In this document: in pieces, positions 56,232-64,000 of the stretch
Position numbering within the stretch: position 1 is the stretch's first letter
How the letters are laid out: every line of letters begins with the position of its first letter
From: Thalassovita autumnalis
GTDB taxonomy: Bacteria > Pseudomonadota > Alphaproteobacteria > Rhodobacterales > Rhodobacteraceae
DNA length: 64,000 bases
Assembly (NCBI RefSeq): GCF_001458255.1
Contig: NZ_CYSB01000041.1
Span: 220,078-284,077, forward strand
Direction: 5' to 3'
Program-made: the position numbers and the translations under genes
Notes under the pieces: model-generated
What the model was told of the DNA's origin: nothing
What the model saw: the letters and a program-made list of their open reading frames with translations, nothing else
Database searches by the model: none

Positions 56232-57382
56232 GAACCGTCCCCACCAGCCTCCGGCTCGAACGTGCGTGACCGGACATCGGCGTTCAATTTCTGCAGCGGA
56301 TCGCGAAACGCCTTTTCAATGCGCACCATCGCATCCGTCATGAACTCGATCATGCGCGGCCAGTCCTCACGCTCGAACATATCGGCTTCGGTCTCGCATT
56401 TGATACGACACGCGCGTCGATGATCGAGGCGCTCCCATACCAACGGCCCACCAAACGCCGCCTCAAGGGCTTCGCGCTGGGCGAGAAGCTGATCGAAGAC
56501 ATACTTGTTCTCGGCCTGCTCACCCCGATCGATATAAATCTCCGCGCGCCCATACTTGCCCGCCGCGGCAAAATTGAAGCCAACGCCACGCATGCCAGAC
56601 CCCGCACCGATCCAATTGGCGACCCCCGCGGAAATATTGTCGTATAGGCGTGATTTGGTCTGCATGACGCGGATCACTTCGCCCCAGAACTCGCGCCGTA
56701 TGGTGTTCCGGGCGGCTTCCGCAGAAGAGGTTTGCACTTCGTCCTGAGCCTTGTCTGCCAGGCCAATCACGAAGTCCTGTGTATCCTTCACAGGGATGAT
56801 CTGCTCGACGTTTAGAAAGAGATCGTCTCCCATCGACCACGGCGTGACCTTGAAGCACTGAACCTGGAGCTTGAAGTTCATCAGCCACAGAACGGTAGAG
56901 GTCACCTCTTTGCGAAAGTTCGCAGCAATCAACATAATCCGCTGTGACACTCCACGGTTGAGCGTGACCTCCGACAAATCGGCCACTTCCAGGAAATCGG
57001 CAATCAGCTCGCTCGCCGTACCGGGCTGGCCAGTCTTGGTCAGGTGATCCTGATAGATGCCACAGATGCTCTCAGTTTTCAGGCTTGCGCAGTAGGACGC
57101 GTATTTCATGGCCTGCCAGGTGACGTCCTTGCCGGTATCATCAAGCTTGTTCTCGATGATGACCAAGCGACCTTTCTTGTCCAAAGCCAAGAGATCGAGG
57201 CGCTCCTGCGTGTCGGAAAACCCCGCGAATTCCTTCTGGATGATCAACAGGTCCTCACCAAGACAGGATGGATACTTGGCGATCCACTCCTGCAGGTGCT
57301 GACGCTCCTTGAACCCCAATTCGGAAAAGCTGCGGGCCTTGAGCGGCTTGATCGAGTTTTCGTCTTTATCGATGCGGAACAT
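56228..57382 (-). CDS. DUF4268-like nuclease-fold protein
   Basis: 384 residues. The N-terminal part has a PD-(D/E)xK-type core (ERLDLLALDKKGRLVIIENKLDDTGKDV, then WQAMKYASYCASL), as in NucS-like and DUF91 nucleases. The C-terminal part, about residues 220-370, has the DUF4268 pattern (WGEVIRVMQTKSRLYDNISAGVANWIGAGSG). It starts 5 bp after brxL and overlaps the membrane protein gene. An additional defence nuclease or BREX accessory is likely. Confidence 0.75.
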   Translation of the reverse strand: MFRIDKDENSIKPLKARSFSELGFKERQHLQEWIAKYPSCLGEDLLIIQKEFAGFSDTQERLDLLALDKKGRLVIIENKLDDTGKDVTWQAMKYASYCASLKTESICGIYQDHLTKTGQPGTASELIADFLEVADLSEVTLNRGVSQRIMLIAANFRKEVTSTVLWLMNFKLQVQCFKVTPWSMGDDLFLNVEQIIPVKDTQDFVIGLADKAQDEVQTSSAEAARNTIRREFWGEVIRVMQTKSRLYDNISAGVANWIGAGSGMRGVGFNFAAAGKYGRAEIYIDRGEQAENKYVFDQLLAQREALEAAFGGPLVWERLDHRRACRIKCETEADMFEREDWPRMIEFMTDAMVRIEKAFRDPLQKLNADVRSRTFEPEAGGDGS

Positions 57383-57387
57383 GCGTC

Positions 57388-59496
57388 TTACCCCTGCTCA
57401 GCGCGAAGGTAGGTCACATAAAAGCCCTTGATGATGCGGTGCTCCTGCAACCGATCACTGAGCGAAAACCCATCCTTCTTGATCGGCGCCTGGAAAATAT
57501 CGAGGCCGCGATCCAGCACGATCTTCCAGCCAGTATCGGTGACAATGTCGCGCGCATGCGCTGTTCCCGTGCCGTCGAAGGCCCATGTGAATTCAACGCC
57601 CGAGCCAACACAGGCGTCCACGATCGAATCCAACAGCTCGCGCTGTTTGCCGACATTGCCATCGTCTGGCCCTGTGACGAGGTGAACGCTGACCTGGTCC
57701 TCGGGCGATTTCCGCCGGATGACCATCTCGACAAATTCCATCATGTTTCGGATTTGATAGAAGTATCGGACATAGGGGTCTGTCACGATAATCTTTGACG
57801 CGCCTTCAATGTAAGGGCCGAAGAGCCGATCGTAGCTGATCCCTTTGCGATCCTCGGTGAAGACATGGTGGCCTTCTTCGAGAAGGGGCTTCGCCTCCGA
57901 TTTGACAGGGCGCCCTGCCTCCGAAGAGGGCCCTGACGTCGATGCCTCTCCTTCAGCAACAGATGTGGCCTCACCAGCACCGGCTGACGTCTCTGAGTGT
58001 TCCTGCTCCTTGGGATCCAGCGCAGGCTTAAGGTGATAGAACTGCGGGTATTCTTCCTCCTCGACCGTGGTCACACGGCGCTTGGTCCCGTCCGTGCCAA
58101 GGTAGTGAAAATCGACCTCGGGATAGGTGCTGTCGATGCGGGCCAGTTGATCCTTGACCCGCTTGCGGCTCTCCATGGCTAGGCGCAGTAACTCCTCGAC
58201 ATCCTCTGCTGTCTCGCCGCCATTCGGGAAGATCAGCTTCAGCAGGCCCGACATCGTCTTGTAGATCGCATCCCGATCCCGCGTCGAAATCTTCTCGCTG
58301 ATTTTGAAATGCTGGTCCGGCCGGTGCGAGAAATCCTCCTGGCGCAGGTGGCGCAGGATCTCGGCGAGGTAGTCGACGATGAACCCATACCCCTTCGTGA
58401 ACATCTCTCCGCGGATCACGTCGATTTCCCAGCCGGGCAGATAGGCATGCAGACGATCGATAAAGGCCGAGTCATGGAACTGCGGCGGCAGGGCCTCAAA
58501 GAGGTCGCTGTTCTTAAGCATAAACGGCACGTTGTGGTCGGTGTTGCCGACAAACGCGAAACTGGCCTCGGCCCCCATGGGGTTTACCCCCCGGGAGAAG
58601 GTCTTGTTGGCCATATAGTTTTTCATGATGTCGACGAGCGCTTTGTTTGCTGTCTTTTCCCGACCGGCGAACTCGTCGAAAGCCACGACATCCCAGTAGC
58701 CGACAAGGCCAATCCGGCCATTCGAGTTGTTCACAAAGAGCTTCGGAATTGTCACCTCACCACCCGAGATCAGCTGACCGTGCGGGGAGAACTCCGAATA
58801 GATGTGGGACTTACCCGTCCCCTTGGGGCCAAGCTCGATGATGTTATAGTTCCGTTCCACGAAGGGGATCAGGCGCATCAACTGCAGGAGCTTCGCCCGA
58901 CGCCCAAAAGCCTCCGGGTTGAACCCGATGCTCTGCATCAGCAGGTCAATCCAATCATCCGTGCCAAAATTGGCACGCGCTTCGCGGTATCCCTCGTAGT
59001 CGACTTTGGCGATCTGGATGGGCTTAATGGTCTCGAGGATCCACGGCGAAATGCGCGCATCTTCCGAGAACTCGTATTGCACATCCGCAATGCACCAGAC
59101 GCCCGTCACTAGCAGCTTTGGGTGCGCTTTGATCGTACCGCTGTCGACCGCAACCTTCTTGATGCCGAGGTTGTCAAAGGTGGCCTCGTAGCTATCCGTC
59201 TTCTCGTTCAACGACACGCTGATCTGGTCGATGACCTTGTAACGGCCCTTTTCCTTGATCGTTGACTGAATGAGCCCCGCTTCGCTGCGGTGGACATAGT
59301 GTTTACGCAGGATTTCTTTGACGGTCTCGATGCCAGTGGCGATCGACGCTTCGTCATCGGTGGCGCAATACTGGCCGAGGAGATACTCGAGCACGTAGGT
59401 CGGAACGATCGCGTTGCCCTTGACCGCCTTCACCAGGTCCTTGCGCACGACAAAACCCGCGAAATGTTCATTGATCCTGGCGTCGAGATCACTCAT
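57388..59496 (-). CDS. brxL: BREX protein BrxL with variant C-terminal domain
   Basis: 702 residues from the ATG at 59496 (MSDLDARINEHFAGFVVRKD). An N-terminal Lon-related region is followed by an AAA ATPase with Walker A GPKGTGKS near residue 230, Walker B-like DVVAFDEFAG and FVGNTDHN. In BREX, BrxL is a hexameric or dodecameric DNA-binding ATPase needed for phage defence. The C-terminal 170 residues (YDRLFGPYIEGASKIIVTDPYVRYFYQIRNMMEFVEMVI) look like the MIT_C phospholipase D-type domain rather than Lon protease, and no Ser-Lys protease motif is seen. An acidic linker lies before it. The gene is 11 bp downstream of pglZ. Confidence 0.9.
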   Translation of the reverse strand: MSDLDARINEHFAGFVVRKDLVKAVKGNAIVPTYVLEYLLGQYCATDDEASIATGIETVKEILRKHYVHRSEAGLIQSTIKEKGRYKVIDQISVSLNEKTDSYEATFDNLGIKKVAVDSGTIKAHPKLLVTGVWCIADVQYEFSEDARISPWILETIKPIQIAKVDYEGYREARANFGTDDWIDLLMQSIGFNPEAFGRRAKLLQLMRLIPFVERNYNIIELGPKGTGKSHIYSEFSPHGQLISGGEVTIPKLFVNNSNGRIGLVGYWDVVAFDEFAGREKTANKALVDIMKNYMANKTFSRGVNPMGAEASFAFVGNTDHNVPFMLKNSDLFEALPPQFHDSAFIDRLHAYLPGWEIDVIRGEMFTKGYGFIVDYLAEILRHLRQEDFSHRPDQHFKISEKISTRDRDAIYKTMSGLLKLIFPNGGETAEDVEELLRLAMESRKRVKDQLARIDSTYPEVDFHYLGTDGTKRRVTTVEEEEYPQFYHLKPALDPKEQEHSETSAGAGEATSVAEGEASTSGPSSEAGRPVKSEAKPLLEEGHHVFTEDRKGISYDRLFGPYIEGASKIIVTDPYVRYFYQIRNMMEFVEMVIRRKSPEDQVSVHLVTGPDDGNVGKQRELLDSIVDACVGSGVEFTWAFDGTGTAHARDIVTDTGWKIVLDRGLDIFQAPIKKDGFSLSDRLQEHRIIKGFYVTYLRAEQG

Positions 59497-59507
59497 GGGC
59501 CCGCTCC

Positions 59508-62009
59508 TCAAAAGTCAAAATCTGTTGTAATGCCACGTTTCAACTGGAAGCGATGGCTTGTGTAGTCCTGATAGTGGCTTGTCTTGCCCACCCGCTCGCG
59601 CAATTTCAGGAATACGTCTTGGTTGTTGAATTTGTCCGCCTCCCGCGACAGCAGGAACTTCCGGGGCATTTCGCGCTCACGGGCGTTCTCGGCGGTGAAA
59701 TCGAACTGCAGAACATGCTCGTCTGAAATCAGCGTGTCGTCGGCGGCATAGATCCCCGCGACGAGCTCGCGCGCCTGCATCTTCTCGGACACCGGTTGCG
59801 CCTGGTAGAAGATCACCGCCGTCTGCCCAGAAGTGATCTGGCTGCGGCCGGACACAATGATCTGCACCTCGACCTGGTTCACATCCGCCTCGCGCTGTTT
59901 CCCGACACGGATGACCGGTATGACGATTTCCTGCAGTGAGGCCCCGCCATGGACAAAGCGGCTGCCCGCCCCTTTGACCCGCAGGCGGTTGATCGAGTTC
60001 GGGATCAAGACATCGAGGTCACCAGTGAGGCCGAGGTTGGCCGAGGTGAACTTTTTCATGCCGGCGGTTTCATCAAGGCCACGACCGATGACAAAGCGGC
60101 GATTGCGCAGCATGATTTCGTCGCCCTTGGGATCAGCGACAGCGAAGTCGCTCTCATCAAGCGATCGGTGCTGGTAAAGGAAACCGTGATCTGCCGTGAC
60201 CAGGATGTTCGAGAAATTCGCCGACGTCAGTTTCCGAACGAGCTTGGTCAGCTCTTCGATCGCATCTTCTGCCGCCTTGGGCAGCTGATCCTCGGTCTGC
60301 AGCTTGTCGCCAATCGCGTCGATGAGGTTGTGGTAGATATAGACGACGTCGTTTTCGCGGAAGAGCTCTTTGCCTTCATCGACTCGCATATCGAGCACAT
60401 CGCGTGCGGACAGAGCCTTCGCGCGGTCGCCTGCACGTCCTGTTGCCAATAGCTTCTCGCGCGCGGCGAGACCTTGTGTGCTCTCGCCCCCCGAAAGAAC
60501 CGATCCGCTGCCGTCAGGTACGAAAGACAGTTCCCGGTTCGGCAAAAGTGCCGCCATCCCAAGCTGTGTATAGCTGGGGAGCGCACTGATCATGGGCTTC
60601 AGCTCCGCATCAAACCGGTTCAGCGCTCGGATGCGGCGTAGGCATTCCGCGGCCACCTCAAAGCGCAGGGCATCCGAGACGATGACCACGACCTTCTGAT
60701 CGCGACGACGGAACTCTGCGGCCTGTTCGACGTAGAAGGCGCTCTGGCGTGCGTAACCTGGGATTGTCCAATCGGTCAGTCCAGCAACCTGATCCTGCCA
60801 GGCGTCATTCAGCTTTAAGAGGAAACTGTTGGTGTATCTGTTTTCGACCGCCTCGTAGAGTTCCGAAAGCAGCGAGGCATGACCACTGCGCTGCATATGG
60901 TAGATGAATTTGCGATAGAGCTGGTCGAGCTTGTACCAGCTGCTGACGTACCGCTTCACCCCCTCAGCGGGGCTCGTCATCCCCAGATTGGCCTCAGCAA
61001 GTGCCTGCTGGAATTCGGTGGCAAAGCCGATCGCCTGATAGATGTCCTCGTAGGAGCCATACCAATGGCTCTGCCGGCGTTCGCGCACCCAGTTCAGAAC
61101 CTCGGACGCGCTGACTGTCTGGGTCGACATTGCATGCACGAGCTGCCGGATGATGTGGCGATCGATTTCCTCGAAATGGTCGACGGCCATGACCCCGCGA
61201 AAATCGCGCTTGGACAAGTCCTCTGGGATCTTCAGCAAGCTCTGATAGCGCGCAGCGAGCGTCTCGAACGCCTCTTCCCAGTGGCGGTTGTTCTTCCAGC
61301 GTCGGAAAACCAAGAGCGCTTCTGCGTTCAGCTTGCCATCTTCGCCCAGCGCCCGCAGGTACGCCGACTGGAAGAGCGCGATCGCGAAGTCTTCAAGATC
61401 GGGTTGGTCCGGCTGATAGTCATAGGCATTGCCAACCTGCTTCCAGAACACCTCAGTCAGGCCAGATCGCTCGATGAGCCGCATCGCATCGTCACGGCCC
61501 TCTGCTAACTCGCCCAAGAGCGCCTCGACAACCGTATCAAGCCCACCCTCAGCACCTGCGCAGACGGCCAGCATGCGCAGCCGCACCTGGGACTGCGTGT
61601 CCGCAGCATGCAAAAGCCGTTTCAGCTCGACCACACGAGCTTTGGAGCGGTAAAACTCTATGTGATCGCGCACAACGCTTTCGAACTGCGGTGGCAAGCC
61701 TAGCTCTCCAAGCCAGATACCAGCTTGATCCGCCTTGAACACCGCCGTTGCCAGTTGCAGGTCCAGCAGCCAGTTCGCCGCGTTCACAGGTTCTGGCCCA
61801 TCATGGAAGACCAGAAACTTCGCCTTTGGCTCCTGTCGCAGCATCCGGTACTTGAGGCCGAACTGGTTGTTGGCGATCTCCACCTTGGTCACGCCAGCCA
61901 GATCGACCGCATCAAACTCCCCCCGCATGTCGCGTGCGGCGTCATACCAGAAGACGATGCGATGCTCGTCAAAGAGGCGTTCCAGGCTGGCGGTGATCCG
62001 GTCAGTCAT
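59508..62009 (-). CDS. pglZ: BREX alkaline phosphatase-like protein PglZ
   Basis: 833 residues. The alkaline phosphatase-type domain is visible: VVIVSDALRFEVAAECLRRI with a metal Asp at about residue 440, and NILVTADHGFLYQH at about 620 with the metal His. The N-terminal part (SLERLFDEHRIVFWYDAARDMRGEFD) matches type I BREX PglZ. It acts with the methylase PglX and is essential for BREX defence, though its true substrate is not clear. It overlaps pglX by 8 bp and precedes brxL. Confidence 0.93.
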   Translation of the reverse strand: MTDRITASLERLFDEHRIVFWYDAARDMRGEFDAVDLAGVTKVEIANNQFGLKYRMLRQEPKAKFLVFHDGPEPVNAANWLLDLQLATAVFKADQAGIWLGELGLPPQFESVVRDHIEFYRSKARVVELKRLLHAADTQSQVRLRMLAVCAGAEGGLDTVVEALLGELAEGRDDAMRLIERSGLTEVFWKQVGNAYDYQPDQPDLEDFAIALFQSAYLRALGEDGKLNAEALLVFRRWKNNRHWEEAFETLAARYQSLLKIPEDLSKRDFRGVMAVDHFEEIDRHIIRQLVHAMSTQTVSASEVLNWVRERRQSHWYGSYEDIYQAIGFATEFQQALAEANLGMTSPAEGVKRYVSSWYKLDQLYRKFIYHMQRSGHASLLSELYEAVENRYTNSFLLKLNDAWQDQVAGLTDWTIPGYARQSAFYVEQAAEFRRRDQKVVVIVSDALRFEVAAECLRRIRALNRFDAELKPMISALPSYTQLGMAALLPNRELSFVPDGSGSVLSGGESTQGLAAREKLLATGRAGDRAKALSARDVLDMRVDEGKELFRENDVVYIYHNLIDAIGDKLQTEDQLPKAAEDAIEELTKLVRKLTSANFSNILVTADHGFLYQHRSLDESDFAVADPKGDEIMLRNRRFVIGRGLDETAGMKKFTSANLGLTGDLDVLIPNSINRLRVKGAGSRFVHGGASLQEIVIPVIRVGKQREADVNQVEVQIIVSGRSQITSGQTAVIFYQAQPVSEKMQARELVAGIYAADDTLISDEHVLQFDFTAENAREREMPRKFLLSREADKFNNQDVFLKLRERVGKTSHYQDYTSHRFQLKRGITTDFDF

Positions 62010-64000
62010 CCTTTGCCTCCAGCCCTGGGATCTTCTTCAGCGCTTCACCGAACTTGGGATAGTTCGCCTTGACCCCGTCATCGAGGTCGATCTCGATCTT
62101 GGCCTGCGCCAGCGGGAAGACGACATCGCGCTCCCACTCGTTCAACTCGTCGATCTGCTTGGCGATGACCGCCATGTCTTTCAGCGCCTTGGTGCGCTGG
62201 CCTTGGCTGGCGCTCGGATCGTCTGACAGCTTTTCAAGCCGCCCACGTTCACCCTCAAGCTTGCTTATGAACTCGCGCAGGTAATCGTTGAGCAATACCG
62301 ACACCGTGTCGCCGCGATAGCGGTGCATATAGATCAGCGCGTTGAACGTGCCCTTGGGGCTGGAGAACATCCAGTAGATCGGGCGCTTCTTGTAGCGCTT
62401 CACGTGGTCGGCGTAGAAATCCTTAGTGAAATACTTGCGAATGTCTTTGCCGAGCGCATCCTCGATGTAGCGCAGGTTCTCTTGGAAATGCGTCTCCCCG
62501 AAGGTGGTGCGCAGAAACAGGCGGAAGCGGTCGGTGATGTCGTCGGGGAACCAGTTTTCGTCCAGCACGGGGATGACGTTGTCGGCGTCGGGCATGAAGC
62601 GCGGTTCGGGGATGCGGGCAAGGTAATCCTCCAGCCGCTCGCCCTGATTGGCGAGGATCAGGCCCGGCGCGTCGAGGCTGTAGCGGCCGAACATGCAGCC
62701 CACGGCGTAGGACAGGAACTCGGCCATGGTGTCGGCGCGCAGGCGGGTTTCGCGGTCTTGCTCGGTGCCCTTCACGCCATAGCGATAGGCGGGGTTGCAG
62801 GTGAGGGTGATCTCCTCGATCGGCACCTCGGGGGTCAGCTCGTCCTGCAGGCCATAGGCGTCGATGAAGATGCGGTTGTTCTCTTCCTCCAGGGCTTTCA
62901 TCTTGTCCGTCATGGCCTGCCAATGGGCGCGGAGGGTGGCATAGCTGTCCGCCAGCGTCTCGCCACGATGATCGGGCGAGAGCAGTGGGAGCGTGGTGAA
63001 ATCCCAGGAGGTTTCGTAGGCGTCCCAGTCGGCGCGAGCAATCTCAACCAGCCGACGTGCTATTTGGGGATTGTGCGACGCCTCGAGCCAAGGAAGCCTT
63101 CCAACCGTTCCATTGCCATAATTGATGGTAGGATTCAGAAGATAGAGGAAATCTTGGGCGACGGTTGAATTCAAATATCCCAGTAGTTCGCTATTCTTCA
63201 CACCCTTGCGGAAGGGAATGAAGGAGCCTCCAGTGTCAAAAAGTGACCCAACGGGGATGTAGCGTGCTGCAAATTTCGAGGTGCTCACACAGGTCCAAGT
63301 TATAGATTCTTGAAAATACTCGGATTCGTTTGAGATTTTCCAGCCAAGGTTGTCCCAGTCAAGCTGAGGGTACACTTCGAGAGTTGCACTTTTAAGCTCA
63401 AACCCATTATCTTTCCAGTTTACAAAAAACTCATTGTTTCCATACCATCGCCGAAACTCTCCGCCTTTGGCATACGGGAACCATTTGGGCTCTTCAGGCT
63501 CAGTTATGGAAGTTGCATCGGCCGAAACCTCGTGCCAATTCCTTAGAAATCGTCCATTGTCACCTGTCCGCATGCCGATCAATGGCTTACTGTATCCAGA
63601 CAAATCGACCCCGTTAAAGGCAGCCCGCACATTATCAGAAAGCCAATATGCAATGGGCATGCCTGGGACCTTTTCAAGATCCTTGACGGAGGCACGGAAG
63701 CAATACTTCGGCCTGTCTTTAAGCTGCTCCAAGTAGACAAGGGATTTGTCCGCTGACTGCGGCGCTTTGTTTAGGTTGAAATAATAGCCCGGCGCTGTTT
63801 CAGGTCTCTTGCATGTGACGAACGCCGCGCCCTGAGCCACTTTCGAGTTCAATTCGGGGAAGGTATTGTATCCAATTTGAATAAGGGAAACTATCGGAGC
63901 GACGTCAAGGAGCCGCGACCTGAGTTTCTCGTAAGAAGTAAGGAACGTATCCGTCCGGTGTCCCCGCTCTGACGGCGTGATGGAGTGCCTGCTAGATGTC
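62002..64000 (-). CDS. pglX: BREX-1 adenine methyltransferase PglX, C-terminal part (5' end outside window)
   Basis: The frame is open to the window edge without a start, beyond the internal TTG at 63852: upstream codons read SERGHRTDTFLTSYEKLRSR and on to APIVSLIQIGYNTFPELN, which fits PglX. About 665 residues are seen of an expected 1150-1200. The C-terminal region has CNPAYRYG, GDTHFQENL-like text, YWMFSSPKGTFNALIYMHRY and RGDTVSVLLNDYLREFI, all typical of BREX-1 PglX. The methyltransferase catalytic motifs would lie outside. PglX marks host DNA at an asymmetric site and is needed for exclusion of unmarked phage. Confidence 0.93.
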   Translation of the reverse strand, partial: TSSRHSITPSERGHRTDTFLTSYEKLRSRLLDVAPIVSLIQIGYNTFPELNSKVAQGAAFVTCKRPETAPGYYFNLNKAPQSADKSLVYLEQLKDRPKYCFRASVKDLEKVPGMPIAYWLSDNVRAAFNGVDLSGYSKPLIGMRTGDNGRFLRNWHEVSADATSITEPEEPKWFPYAKGGEFRRWYGNNEFFVNWKDNGFELKSATLEVYPQLDWDNLGWKISNESEYFQESITWTCVSTSKFAARYIPVGSLFDTGGSFIPFRKGVKNSELLGYLNSTVAQDFLYLLNPTINYGNGTVGRLPWLEASHNPQIARRLVEIARADWDAYETSWDFTTLPLLSPDHRGETLADSYATLRAHWQAMTDKMKALEEENNRIFIDAYGLQDELTPEVPIEEITLTCNPAYRYGVKGTEQDRETRLRADTMAEFLSYAVGCMFGRYSLDAPGLILANQGERLEDYLARIPEPRFMPDADNVIPVLDENWFPDDITDRFRLFLRTTFGETHFQENLRYIEDALGKDIRKYFTKDFYADHVKRYKKRPIYWMFSSPKGTFNALIYMHRYRGDTVSVLLNDYLREFISKLEGERGRLEKLSDDPSASQGQRTKALKDMAVIAKQIDELNEWERDVVFPLAQAKIEIDLDDGVKANYPKFGEALKKIPGLEAKDD

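Noticed and set aside
62323..63168. 281-codon frame antisense to pglX
   Set aside because: Lies wholly within a clear BREX gene and reads as a compositional shadow.

Overview
The window looks like a Rhodobacterales (Roseobacter-type) alphaproteobacterial chromosome. The coding sequence is mostly G+C rich, the catabolic genes include a TRAP transporter, and the phage genes are of the type found in marine alphaproteobacteria. The species cannot be named from sequence alone. Four blocks are visible.

(1) 1-2720: chromosomal flank. An autotransporter-like outer-membrane protein is followed by a 3'-half copy of an initiator tRNA(fMet). The fragment has the geometry of an attachment-site remnant whose integrated DNA lies to the right, so everything from about 2720 onward may be one large or composite genomic island reaching beyond the window.

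(2) 2720-14010: a region of visibly lower G+C. It holds a hexuronate/aldonate cluster: TRAP transporter dctPQM, GntR/FCD regulator, mannonate dehydratase uxuA, fructuronate reductase-like uxuB, an idonate dehydrogenase-like Zn enzyme, a KDG kinase-like PfkB protein and an FMN hydroxyacid oxidase. It ends in gene debris (IS fragment, MFS fragment).

(3) About 15000-55034: a lambda-like siphovirus prophage of roughly 40 kb. Its early part has integrase, excisionase-like protein, VRR-NUC nuclease, a replication-initiator-like gene carrying iterons, a cargo block (RsgA GTPase, GNAT, MerR-methyltransferase, HipBA-like pair, HigA-like antitoxin) and a ParB-DNA methyltransferase fusion. The late genes follow lambda order: TerS-TerL-W-B-C/Nu3-D-E-head-tail joining-tail terminator-tail tube-G/GT by -1 frameshift-tape measure-tail tip-J-fibres-holin-endolysin-spanins. 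Three tRNA genes (Ser-TGA, Leu-TAA, Ile2-CAT) lie antisense inside the morphogenesis operon.

The most unusual part is the distal end of the late operon (51242-55034). A small tail-fibre-like protein has a C-terminal half rich in Asn-Cys dipeptides. It is translationally coupled to two different putative 2OG-Fe(II) oxygenases and a radical SAM/SPASM enzyme. This reads as a phage-borne peptide- or protein-maturation cassette, perhaps modifying a virion tail component or making a RiPP-like product.

(4) 55148-64000: the distal part of a type I BREX defence operon on the minus strand (pglX, partial at the window edge, then pglZ and brxL). Three tightly packed extra genes follow: a DUF4268-like nuclease, a membrane protein and a Cys-containing secreted protein. 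BrxL carries an unusual C-terminal domain in place of a visible Lon protease.
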